Below, piece by piece: positions 50,541 through 57,215 of a stretch of DNA of 64,000 bases. Both the position numbers and the translations under genes were made by a program. Position 1 is the first letter of the stretch; each line of letters starts with the position of its first letter. Source of the stretch: Desulfofustis limnaeus (GTDB lineage Bacteria; Desulfobacterota; Desulfobulbia; Desulfobulbales; Desulfocapsaceae); the NCBI RefSeq assembly GCF_023169885.1, contig NZ_AP025516.1, positions 1,116,001 through 1,180,000 on the forward strand, in the 5' to 3' direction. The notes under the pieces were generated by a model. It was not told where the DNA came from. It was given only the letters and a program-made list of their open reading frames with translations, and searched no databases.

Positions 50541-51749
50541 CTAGATATGCCCGGCCATCTCGAAGATCGGCAGATACATCGAGACCACCAAAGCGCCGAT
50601 GAGGCCACCGAGAAAGACCATCATGAACGGTTCGATCATGGCCGTCAGGTTGGCCACCGCCTGGTCGACCTCCTCATCGTAGAAGTCAGCTATCTTTTCC
50701 AGCATGGCATCCAGGGCGCCCACCGATTCACCGACGTTGATCATCTGTACCACCATGTTGGGAAAAACCCCGCTCTCCTCGAGCGGTTCGGCGATGGGAC
50801 GACCTTCGGCAATGGAATCGGCAACCCGAAATACCGCCCGTTCGATGATCTTGTTGCCGGAGGTCTTCGCCACCACCTGCAAGGCTTCGAGGATAGGCAC
50901 GCCGCTCTGCAACATGGTGCTCAGGGTGCGGGTGAATTTGGCGACCGCGACTTTTCTGATGAGCATGCCGACCACCGGCATGTGGAGCAGGGCCTGATCG
51001 ATGCGCAGTCGTCCTTTCTCGGTATTGTAGATCTTGCGGAAGAGGTAGACGATGGCGATCACCGGCAGGAGGATCCAGAGAAAGTTGTTTTTGAAGGCGT
51101 TACTCAGCCCCACGACGATTTGTGTCGGGACCGGCAGCGTTGCGTTGTTCATCTGGGCGAACATCTCTTCAAAAACGGGGATAACAAAGACCAGGATGAC
51201 GACCAGGATGAGGATGGATATGGCCAGGCAGATGGCTGGGTAGGTCATCGCACCTTTGACCTTTTTTTTCAGGGCCATGGCCTTTTCCATGAAAACGGCC
51301 AACCGGTTCAAGATGGTGTCGAGGATACCGCCGGTCTCTCCGGCTTCGATCATGTTGCTGTAAAGACTGTCGAATACCTTGGGATGCTTGCGCATGGAGT
51401 CGGCGAACGTCGTTCCCGCCTCCACGTCTGCCTGAATGGTTGCCAGCGTCTTTTTGAAGGTCGAGTTTTCTTGTTGTTTGCTGAGAATTTCCAGACATTG
51501 AACGAGCGGCAGGCCGGCATCAATCATGGTCGCCAGCTGACGGGTGAAGACAACCACATCCTTGCCCGTTACCTTTGGTTTGAAGAAGGAAATGTTTTCC
51601 AGGAGATCCTTCGGTTTTTCCTTGATAACCGGATCGGTAATTCTGAGCCTTTTGACATGGGCCAGTGCTGCCACCTGGTCGGGCGCTTCCACCTCGCCTT
51701 TTCTTTTTTCTCCGTACTGGTTTTTACCTTTCCAAACGTAGACAGGCAT
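50541..51749 (-). CDS. pilC: Type IV pilus inner-membrane platform protein PilC
   Basis: A 402-residue type II secretion F (GspF/PilC) protein. Two homologous cytoplasmic domains begin VFTRQLATMIDAGLPLVQCLEIL and KFTRTLSTMLQSGVPILEALQVV. Three membrane segments lie at about 168-190 (YPAICLAISILILVVILVFVIPVF), 218-240 and 370-395 (MIEPFMMVFLGGLIGALVVSMYLPIF). It couples the PilB/PilT motors to pilin assembly. GGAG lies seven bases before the ATG at 51749. No other pilus gene is in the window, so it is detached from the usual pilB-pilT-pilC group. Confidence 0.94.
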   Translation of the reverse strand: MPVYVWKGKNQYGEKRKGEVEAPDQVAALAHVKRLRITDPVIKEKPKDLLENISFFKPKVTGKDVVVFTRQLATMIDAGLPLVQCLEILSKQQENSTFKKTLATIQADVEAGTTFADSMRKHPKVFDSLYSNMIEAGETGGILDTILNRLAVFMEKAMALKKKVKGAMTYPAICLAISILILVVILVFVIPVFEEMFAQMNNATLPVPTQIVVGLSNAFKNNFLWILLPVIAIVYLFRKIYNTEKGRLRIDQALLHMPVVGMLIRKVAVAKFTRTLSTMLQSGVPILEALQVVAKTSGNKIIERAVFRVADSIAEGRPIAEPLEESGVFPNMVVQMINVGESVGALDAMLEKIADFYDEEVDQAVANLTAMIEPFMMVFLGGLIGALVVSMYLPIFEMAGHI

Positions 51750-51829
51750 GACGGTCTCCAAAAAAGCAAATGTTGTTTTCAGCCGTGTGAATGGGTGGTG
51801 CGCCGTATGTCTGAGTTATCACGGAATTA

Positions 51830-51858
51830 ATTATATTCCATGAGGTGGTATAAAACAA
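51830..51858 (-). promoter_or_regulatory. Promoter for pilC with overlapping inverted repeat
   Basis: On the minus strand TTGTTT (51858-51853) and a perfect TATAAT (51835-51830) are 17 bases apart. A GGAAT/ATTCC inverted repeat (51823-51827 and 51835-51839) overlaps the -10 and could be an operator. Confidence 0.55.
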
Positions 51859-52037
51859 GAACCCTTTGAAAAGAGTACCTTTTTTTTGTCTTGATAGATT
51901 TATGTTACTGATATCAGGTATAATGTTTTATGAGTGTACGGACCAATGCCGATGTCCGCCAGGAAGTCGAGGAGGTATGGGGCGGCAGCCCGCAGGGGTG
52001 AGGCGCCGGTCCCGGAATCGAATCCTGCATATAGTTC

Positions 52038-52066
52038 TTGATTGAAGCGAGAAATATTGATACAAT
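52038..52066 (+). promoter_or_regulatory. Promoter for the PxxKW gene
   Basis: TTGATT at 52038-52043 and TACAAT at 52061-52066 are separated by 17 bases. The -10 matches five of six consensus bases. The gene starts about 130 bases downstream, leaving a long leader. Confidence 0.5.
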
Positions 52067-52195
52067 TAAAAGTTCTGAGCAGAGGTTGTTCTGGTGGTTG
52101 ATCGGGGGGAGGCCTCCCGTGCCGGAACCATCTGATGGGAATCATGCACCTCGTTTCGGTTGGATCACCGACCATGAATAGTCTGGGAGGACGTT

Positions 52196-52438
52196 ATGTC
52201 TGAAGCTGCTGCCGCCATGCCCGCGATGTTCAAGCCGATCATCGATAAATGTGAAGGATGTGAACGGATTGTCGAACAGGATGGGGTCCGTTATTGCAGA
52301 ACGTATGCCAACCCCGAGGCGAAATGGCGTTTGGGCATCTGCAACTTTGCCACGCACCAGAAACCGGAGATCGTCGTTGCCAAGGTACGCATCAATCCGT
52401 TGAAGGCCTCGAAACGGGCCTCGAAGCGGAAGCGCTAA
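52196..52438 (+). CDS. PxxKW family cysteine-rich protein
   Basis: An 80-residue basic protein with CEGCERI, YCRTYANPEAKWRLGICNFATH and a Lys/Arg-rich tail. The PEAKW sequence and the four Cys match the PxxKW family known mainly from sulphate-reducing and related anaerobes. The Cys spacing could bind a metal or iron-sulphur centre. The function is unknown. GGGAGGA precedes the ATG. It stands alone between divergent pilC and convergent ugd. Confidence 0.85.
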   Translation: MSEAAAAMPAMFKPIIDKCEGCERIVEQDGVRYCRTYANPEAKWRLGICNFATHQKPEIVVAKVRINPLKASKRASKRKR

Positions 52439-52508
52439 CGAGCGTGCCGGACCCCTCGCTTGTGTATGGGGGGCCGGGCTAACGGCAGTCGCCTCTTTTT
52501 CTGTTCCT

Positions 52509-52539
52509 ATCCCCGCACCAGATCAGTGGTGGCGGGGAT
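52509..52539. terminator. Terminator-like hairpin between the PxxKW gene and ugd
   Basis: A 13-14 base-pair stem with one bulged base (TATCCCCGC-ACCA pairing with TGGTGGCGGGGATA) lies between the convergent genes. The T-run after it on the plus strand is weak (GTTGTTTTCC). Confidence 0.5.
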
Positions 52540-52562
52540 AGTTGTTTTCCCGCCCCTTACGA

Positions 52563-53873
52563 CTACGACCGGCCCACGCCGCAATAGACAAAACCGGCGG
52601 CCTTCACCCGCTCCGGTTGGTACACGTTTCTCAGGTCGATAAAAACTCTCTGCCGCATCAGCTCACTGAGTCGTTCAAGGTCGAGGGCTCGATACTGGTT
52701 CCATTCCGTCATCAGGACTACCGCATCAGCCCCTTGACAGGCGTCGTAGGCGTTTTCCGCATAGATCACCCCGTTTGGCAACAGCTGACGGGCCTCCTCC
52801 ATCCCCTGTGGATCGTGGGCCCGAATGACGGCGCCTTTCTCAAGCAGCGCCGGGACGATGGTCAATGACGGCGAGTCTCGCATGTCATCGGTCTCCGGTT
52901 TGAACGTGAGCCCGAGAACGGCAATGGTCTTGCCGGCTTCTGTCCCTTCAAGCATGTCTCTGATCTTCTTGACCATTTTCGCTTTCTGTGCGGCGTTTGC
53001 CTCTACCGCCGCCTCGACGATACGCAGGCTTTGGCCGTTCTCCTGGGCAATGCGCATCAGGGCCAAGGTGTCTTTTGGAAAACAGGAACCGCCATATCCG
53101 GGCCCAGGGTGAAGAAATTTTCCGCCTATCCTGCCATCCATGCCGATACCTTTGGCCAGAGCGACCACGTCTGCCCCGATCGCTTCGCAAAGGACTGCCA
53201 TTTCGTTAATGAAGCTGATCTTGGTGGCGAGAAAGGCATTAGCCGCGTACTTGGTCAGCTCGGCGGTCTCGATGGAGGTTTTGACGATGGGGGTTTCCCT
53301 GAGAAAAAGCGGTTGGTAGATTTCCCGCAAGACGGTCTCTGCCCGTTCGGTGGAAACGCCGATCACTACCCGGTCAGGACGCATGAAGTCGGTGATTGCC
53401 GCGCCTTCCCGAAGAAATTCCGGGTTGGAGGCCACGTCGAAATCGGCGGCTGGGTTCACCTCGTGGATGATCCGGGCCACTTGTCGGGCGGTGCCGACCG
53501 GTACCGTGCTTTTGTCGATGATGACCGTATAGCCGTTGAGATGCGGGGCGATTTCCCGCGATGCGTCATAAATGTAACTCAGGTCGGCATAACCGTCGCC
53601 GCGGCGGCTGCTGGGGGTGCCGACAGCGATAAAGACGGCTTCGGCCGAGGCCACGGCGGACGGTAGATCAGACGAGAAAAAGAGATGCTGCTCTTGGACG
53701 TTTTTGGCCACCATGGCCTCGAGGCCGGGCTCGTAGATCGGGATAACCCCCCGGTTCAATTTGTCTATTTTTGCCGTATCCTTGTCGATACAGATGACAT
53801 GATGGCCAAATTCGGCGAGGCAGGTGCCGGTTACCAAGCCGACGTAACCGGTTCCTATCATCGTGATGTTCAT
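52563..53873 (-). CDS. ugd: UDP-glucose 6-dehydrogenase
   Basis: A 436-residue enzyme that oxidises UDP-glucose to UDP-glucuronate for surface polysaccharides. The NAD motif GTGYVGLVTGTCLAEFGH lies at residues 7-24, and the catalytic Cys is in GPGYGGSCFPKDTLAL (near 258-272). SNPEFLREG and GLTFKPETDDMRDSPS are also conserved. The YggS-like gene lies downstream of tatD and upstream of ugd on the same strand, 37 bases before the ugd start. Confidence 0.95.
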   Translation of the reverse strand: MNITMIGTGYVGLVTGTCLAEFGHHVICIDKDTAKIDKLNRGVIPIYEPGLEAMVAKNVQEQHLFFSSDLPSAVASAEAVFIAVGTPSSRRGDGYADLSYIYDASREIAPHLNGYTVIIDKSTVPVGTARQVARIIHEVNPAADFDVASNPEFLREGAAITDFMRPDRVVIGVSTERAETVLREIYQPLFLRETPIVKTSIETAELTKYAANAFLATKISFINEMAVLCEAIGADVVALAKGIGMDGRIGGKFLHPGPGYGGSCFPKDTLALMRIAQENGQSLRIVEAAVEANAAQKAKMVKKIRDMLEGTEAGKTIAVLGLTFKPETDDMRDSPSLTIVPALLEKGAVIRAHDPQGMEEARQLLPNGVIYAENAYDACQGADAVVLMTEWNQYRALDLERLSELMRQRVFIDLRNVYQPERVKAAGFVYCGVGRS

Positions 53874-53910
53874 GGAGCAAGGTCCTTGTTGTGGTGGTTA
53901 ACGGGGATTC

Positions 53911-54600
53911 TCACGCGGGGCGCTCCCCGAAGATGGCGGTACCGACCCTGATGATGGTAGCCCCTTCTTCGATGGCTACCGTGAAATCGTGCGACATGCC
54001 CATGGACAGTTCGTAATCTCCCGGGCCGGTGAACAATCCCTTCTGCTGCAGGTGCTCGGCGAGCCGCCGCAGGTCTCGGAAAAACGGGCGAGAGTCTTCA
54101 GGATCTTCGCACCAGGGGGGGATGGTCATCAAGCCCTTGATCTGCAGGTGGGAAAGATCCTGCAGGGCACGGAGCAGATCTTCGGCCGCTTCCGGCAGTA
54201 CCCCGGCCTTGTTGGCATCACGGCCGATATTCACCTGGACCAGGATTGCCATTCTTCGCTGCTGGTCTTGGAGGTGGCGGTTCAAGGCCTGGGCGATCTT
54301 CAACCGGTCGATGGTCTCGATCATGGCGAATAGTGCCGCCGCCGTCTTCGCCTTGTTGCTCTGTAAATGACCGATGAGATGCAGCTCTGCTGAAGCGGGC
54401 AGCCTGGCGTGTTTCGCGGCGGCTTCCTGCAGGTAGTTTTCGCCGAACAAGCGTTGTCCGGCAGCATAGGCTTCCAGGATGGCTTCGACGGGAAAACGTT
54501 TGGCGACGGCGACCAGTTTGATGCGACTGGGATCCCGACCGCACTGAACGGCGGTCGCCTCGATTTGCCGGTGAAGCGCTAGGAGACGAGCGGCGATCAT
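53911..54600 (-). CDS. YggS-family PLP homeostasis protein
   Basis: A 229-residue single-domain PLP-binding protein. The Schiff-base Lys is in KLVAVAKRFP (near 36), and GENYLQEAAAKH, LHLIGHLQSNK and ELSMGMSHDFTVAIEEGATIIRVGTAIFG are the family motifs. It buffers PLP and affects amino-acid metabolism. The ATG at 54600 overlaps the tatD stop by four bases, which fixes the start. Confidence 0.93.
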   Translation of the reverse strand: MIAARLLALHRQIEATAVQCGRDPSRIKLVAVAKRFPVEAILEAYAAGQRLFGENYLQEAAAKHARLPASAELHLIGHLQSNKAKTAAALFAMIETIDRLKIAQALNRHLQDQQRRMAILVQVNIGRDANKAGVLPEAAEDLLRALQDLSHLQIKGLMTIPPWCEDPEDSRPFFRDLRRLAEHLQQKGLFTGPGDYELSMGMSHDFTVAIEEGATIIRVGTAIFGERPA

Positions 54601-55424
54601 GGCGAAGGGGTTCCCGCTCGGGAAAAATCGTAACCGAACAGCTGGCGGCAATTATCGGTGGTCTGCCGGGCTATCTCCTCCAGGTCCTGGTCCCTCAGTC
54701 GGGCAACGGCTTGGGCCGTATGGATCAGGTAGAGCGGCTCGTTGCGCTTGCCGCGAAAGGGGACCGGGGCCAAAAAGGGACCATCGGTCTCCAGCAGCAG
54801 TCTGTCCAATGGTAGTCGGGCCGCAACGTCATGGAGGTTCACGGCGTTTTTGAAGGTGACAATGCCGGGAAGAGAGAGGTGCAGATTCAGATCGATGGCC
54901 CGTCGGGCCAGCTCCATGTCCCCGGAGAAGCAGTGCATGACCCCGCCATGGTCGAGCGGGCCCTGATCCTGCAGGATCTGCAGGCACTCTTCATGAGCAT
55001 CCCGGTCGTGAATGATCACCGGTAGCGCGAGTTCCTTGGCCACCTGTATCTGTCTGGCAAAGAGTGCGTGTTGGTTGGCTATGGAGGCGTAACGTTTGGC
55101 GAAATCGAGACCGATTTCGCCAAAACCGACGACGAGATCGCGATGACCTTCAATCAGTGCGGCAAGGTCTTCAAGATCACGGGGCCCGACCTGGTCGGCA
55201 TGATGCGGATGCACACCCACGCAAGCACGAATGCACCGATGGGAGCGAGCCAACTCCAGCGCCGCCAGAGAGCTGTCTCTGTCGATGCCGATGGTGATAA
55301 TACCCGTGACCCCGTGGGCGAGTGCCCGTTCCAGGACGGCTGACAGATCAGCAGCATACTCGCCCATGTCGAGATGGCAGTGGCTATCCACCAAGTGGAT
55401 GCCGGCCGGCAGCACCGGAGTCAT
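54597..55424 (-). CDS. tatD: TatD family metal-dependent hydrolase
   Basis: A 275-residue TIM-barrel hydrolase. The metal site is DSHCHLD near the start, with GEIGLDF, VIIHDRDAHEE, MHCFSGD and LLLETDGPFL. Members have 3'-5' exonuclease or D-aminoacyl-tRNA deacylase activity. The ATG at 55424 lacks a ribosome site; a GTG at 55442 with GGAG upstream, though at long spacing, is a real alternative. It is the first gene of the leftward tatD-yggS-ugd set. Confidence 0.9.
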   Translation of the reverse strand: MTPVLPAGIHLVDSHCHLDMGEYAADLSAVLERALAHGVTGIITIGIDRDSSLAALELARSHRCIRACVGVHPHHADQVGPRDLEDLAALIEGHRDLVVGFGEIGLDFAKRYASIANQHALFARQIQVAKELALPVIIHDRDAHEECLQILQDQGPLDHGGVMHCFSGDMELARRAIDLNLHLSLPGIVTFKNAVNLHDVAARLPLDRLLLETDGPFLAPVPFRGKRNEPLYLIHTAQAVARLRDQDLEEIARQTTDNCRQLFGYDFSRAGTPSP

Positions 55425-55777
55425 TGGCCGTGCGGGGCGCACAATCGTTCTTTCTCCACGGATCGTCGCGTACTTGTTTCGAGTAAAACCGTTCGACCGC
55501 AGCCTTGCAGCAGGAAAGGTGTTGAAGATACAGGGCGGAAATGATCGCTTCAGGGGTTTTACGAATGGTCTTTTCTTTAGCAAATTCGGCACGGGTGTGC
55601 AACGGCAAAGATGGCAGGTGGCCAGGGGGTGGCAGGAATTCGAAAAGGAACGGAACTATTTTTGCTGCATGTGTATAAATACACGAAAATAATTAATATA
55701 TTTCGTCGGTTCCGATTCGAATTCGGGGATTGTTTTGATATGCAGCTGATTTTCATTGTGAAAATTAAAAAAACAGC

Positions 55778-55806
55778 TTCAACTGCTGAAAAAACTATCG
55801 TATAGT
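55778..55806 (+). promoter_or_regulatory. Possible promoter for the RNA leader of the roadblock-MglA operon
   Basis: TTCAAC at 55778-55783 and TATAGT at 55801-55806 are 17 bases apart, at the end of the AT-rich tract. The -10 matches five of six bases and the -35 only three. Transcription would begin near 55813, just before the long-range stem. Confidence 0.4.
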
Positions 55807-55811
55807 GGTAA

Positions 55812-56034
55812 GGATAGCAGCAGGATACGGCCACTTTTTCAACTATGACGGGTGGTTGTTGACGTGTGAATCGGTTCGCTACGGTCGGTTTCAGTGACTG
55901 CAGTGCGCGCCGAGCGGGCGGGGGGACGCTGATGTGCCGGAGCACAGACGGCAGCACGTAAAATGGCGTATCCCGGTCACCATCAGACAGTGGAAGATAA
56001 CTGGACCGGGCTTTTCTACCCGGTGCGTTTTTTT
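55812..56034 (+). ncRNA. Candidate structured RNA or attenuated leader
   Basis: GGATACG-g-CCA at 55823-55833 can pair with TGGCGTATCC at 55964-55973: ten base pairs with one bulge closing a loop of about 130 bases. Inside are smaller stems, such as TGCCG/CGGCA (55935-55939 with 55949-55953). A terminator hairpin follows at 56005-56034. No rightward protein gene lies upstream, so the terminator must serve either a small RNA or a leader that controls the roadblock gene 86 bases downstream. It does not match any riboswitch class I can recall. Confidence 0.4.
56005..56034 (+). terminator. Intrinsic terminator/attenuator upstream of the roadblock gene
   Basis: Stem ACCGGG/CCCGGT (56005-56010 with 56019-56024) with an eight-base loop, then GCG and seven T residues (56028-56034). 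It lies between the possible promoter and the roadblock start codon at 56120. Confidence 0.6.
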
Positions 56035-56119
56035 GTTGAACCGTTCAGGGATCGATAACAGGCTGTTAACATTTAAGTGAAGCCGTGCGCAGGGCTCAAA
56101 ACAACAAGAGGTAACCGGG

Positions 56120-56518
56120 ATGAATTACGGAATTGTCAGTCAGGAACAGCTTGAGCAGATCGATACGATTCTCACTGACAAGCTGATTAAACTGGGTGTT
56201 GACTGTGTGATCATCATTGATATGGCGGGCAACATCATAACCGCCAAAGACAATGGTGAGAGCAAGTATGACGTCTACTCCTTCGCCGCGCTGGCTGCCG
56301 GTAACTTCGCAACGGTTGACGCCATGGCCAAGTTGGTCGGGGAGCAGGAATTTTCCCTGCTCTTTCATAAGGGTCAGGAATCGAACATTCATTTTTCCAA
56401 AATAGATGATGAACTCCTGCTCATATCAATGTTTGGCAAAGACATCTCCTTAGGGTTCCTGCGCCTCAACGTGGTAGATGTCATAGAAAAAATCCGCCAA
56501 TTGTGGAAGCGCAAATAG
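56120..56518 (+). CDS. Roadblock/LC7-domain protein (possible MglB-like partner)
   Basis: A 132-residue protein that is a single roadblock/LC7 domain at about residues 10-125: LIKLGVDCVIIIDMAGNIITAKDNG, then AALAAGNFATVDAMAKLVGEQEFSLLFHKGQESNIHFSKIDDELLLISMFG. In Myxococcus the roadblock protein MglB is the GTPase-activating partner of MglA. Here a roadblock gene directly precedes an MglA-like GTPase gene, so the same partnership is a strong inference. AAGAGGT precedes the ATG. Confidence 0.88.
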   Translation: MNYGIVSQEQLEQIDTILTDKLIKLGVDCVIIIDMAGNIITAKDNGESKYDVYSFAALAAGNFATVDAMAKLVGEQEFSLLFHKGQESNIHFSKIDDELLLISMFGKDISLGFLRLNVVDVIEKIRQLWKRK

Positions 56519-56597
56519 TAGGTCGGCGAGAGGCGGTCAGAAGTGTCAGGTTCGTGGCAACCATGAATCTTGATCATCTGCAGAGGAGGAGAGTGAG

Positions 56598-57203
56598 TTG
56601 AGCTTCATCAACCTGAAAGAAAAAGTCGTCCAGGTCAAAATCGTCTACTACGGACCCGGTCGATGCGGCAAGACGACCAACCTCGAGTATATCAACAAGA
56701 CGTATCGCAACCAGATCGTCTCAGAAATGGTCAGCTTGAAAACACATGGCGATCGGACGTTGTTTTTCGATTTTTTGCCTTTTGATATGGGCAAGATAAA
56801 GGGCTATGACATAAAAATTCAGCTCTACACGGTTCCCGGCCAGGTCAAGTATAACGCCACGAGAAAGCTGGTTCTCAGAGGTGTTGACGGTATCGTCTTT
56901 GTCGCCGATGCCATGGTCAAGCAGCGGGAGAAAAATATCCGGTCGTTGAATCAGTTGCATGAGAATCTGCTTTCCTACAAAGAGAGTATTTTTAAAATTC
57001 CGTTGGTAATGCAGTATAATAAGGTTGATCTCAAAGAGCATGGGATCCCGATTTTACCGACGGAAGTCCTGCAGAAGGACCTCAACAGCAAATTAAAAGT
57101 TCCCTATTTTGAAGCGAGTGCCATAACCGGTTATAATGTTGCTGCGACATTGAAGAAAATCATATCTTCAACCGTTATTTCTATTCAGAAAAAACTACTC
57201 TAG
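56598..57203 (+). CDS. mglA: MglA-like small Ras-family GTPase
   Basis: A 201-residue GTPase. P-loop GPGRCGKTTN lies near 19-28, followed by DRTLFFDFLPFDMG, the switch II region YTVPGQVKYNATRKL near 79-93, and NKVDL near 140-144. The sequence clearly follows Myxococcus MglA, including TVPGQ and GVDGIVFVADA. MglA switches between GTP and GDP forms to set cell polarity and motility. The start is a TTG at 56598 with GAGGAGAG upstream. It ends 12 bases before the giant acidic protein gene. Confidence 0.92.
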   Translation: MSFINLKEKVVQVKIVYYGPGRCGKTTNLEYINKTYRNQIVSEMVSLKTHGDRTLFFDFLPFDMGKIKGYDIKIQLYTVPGQVKYNATRKLVLRGVDGIVFVADAMVKQREKNIRSLNQLHENLLSYKESIFKIPLVMQYNKVDLKEHGIPILPTEVLQKDLNSKLKVPYFEASAITGYNVAATLKKIISSTVISIQKKLL

Positions 57204-57215
57204 AGAGAAGGCACG

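Larger units (their letters stand above)
51750..52195. other. Divergent AT-rich intergenic region (446 bases)
   Basis: No gene is supported; a 91-codon leftward frame at 51900-52175 has no family features. The region holds a leftward promoter for pilC and a rightward promoter for the PxxKW gene. An unpaired T-run lies at 51880-51887. It is clearly more AT-rich than its surroundings. Confidence 0.6.
55425..56119. other. Intergenic region with candidate structured RNA (695 bases)
   Basis: No protein gene is supported; a 64-codon rightward frame at 55611-55805 has no good start or family features. 55640-55800 is markedly AT-rich and includes the 14-base palindrome GTGTATAAATACAC near 55671-55684. 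From 55801 on, base composition returns to normal, and the stretch carries a promoter, an RNA-like stem set and a terminator before the roadblock gene. Confidence 0.65.

Noticed and set aside
51998-52030. GGTCCCGGAATCGAATCC sequence resembling a tRNA T-arm
   Set aside because: No acceptor stem, anticodon arm or D-arm can be paired around it, so it is not a tRNA gene. No tRNA or rRNA gene was found in the window.
51900-52175. Leftward 91-codon frame between pilC and the PxxKW gene
   Set aside because: It overlaps the promoter of the PxxKW gene and has no recognisable features or ribosome site.
55611-55805. 64-codon rightward frame in the AT-rich gap
   Set aside because: No ribosome site, no family resemblance, and its tail runs into the -10 region of the possible promoter.
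55812-56034. Known riboswitch class (c-di-GMP, cobalamin, TPP, SAM) or 6S RNA for the leader RNA
   Set aside because: None of the conserved core sequences I know for these classes could be matched, and the long-range pairing does not resemble 6S. Left as an unclassified candidate.
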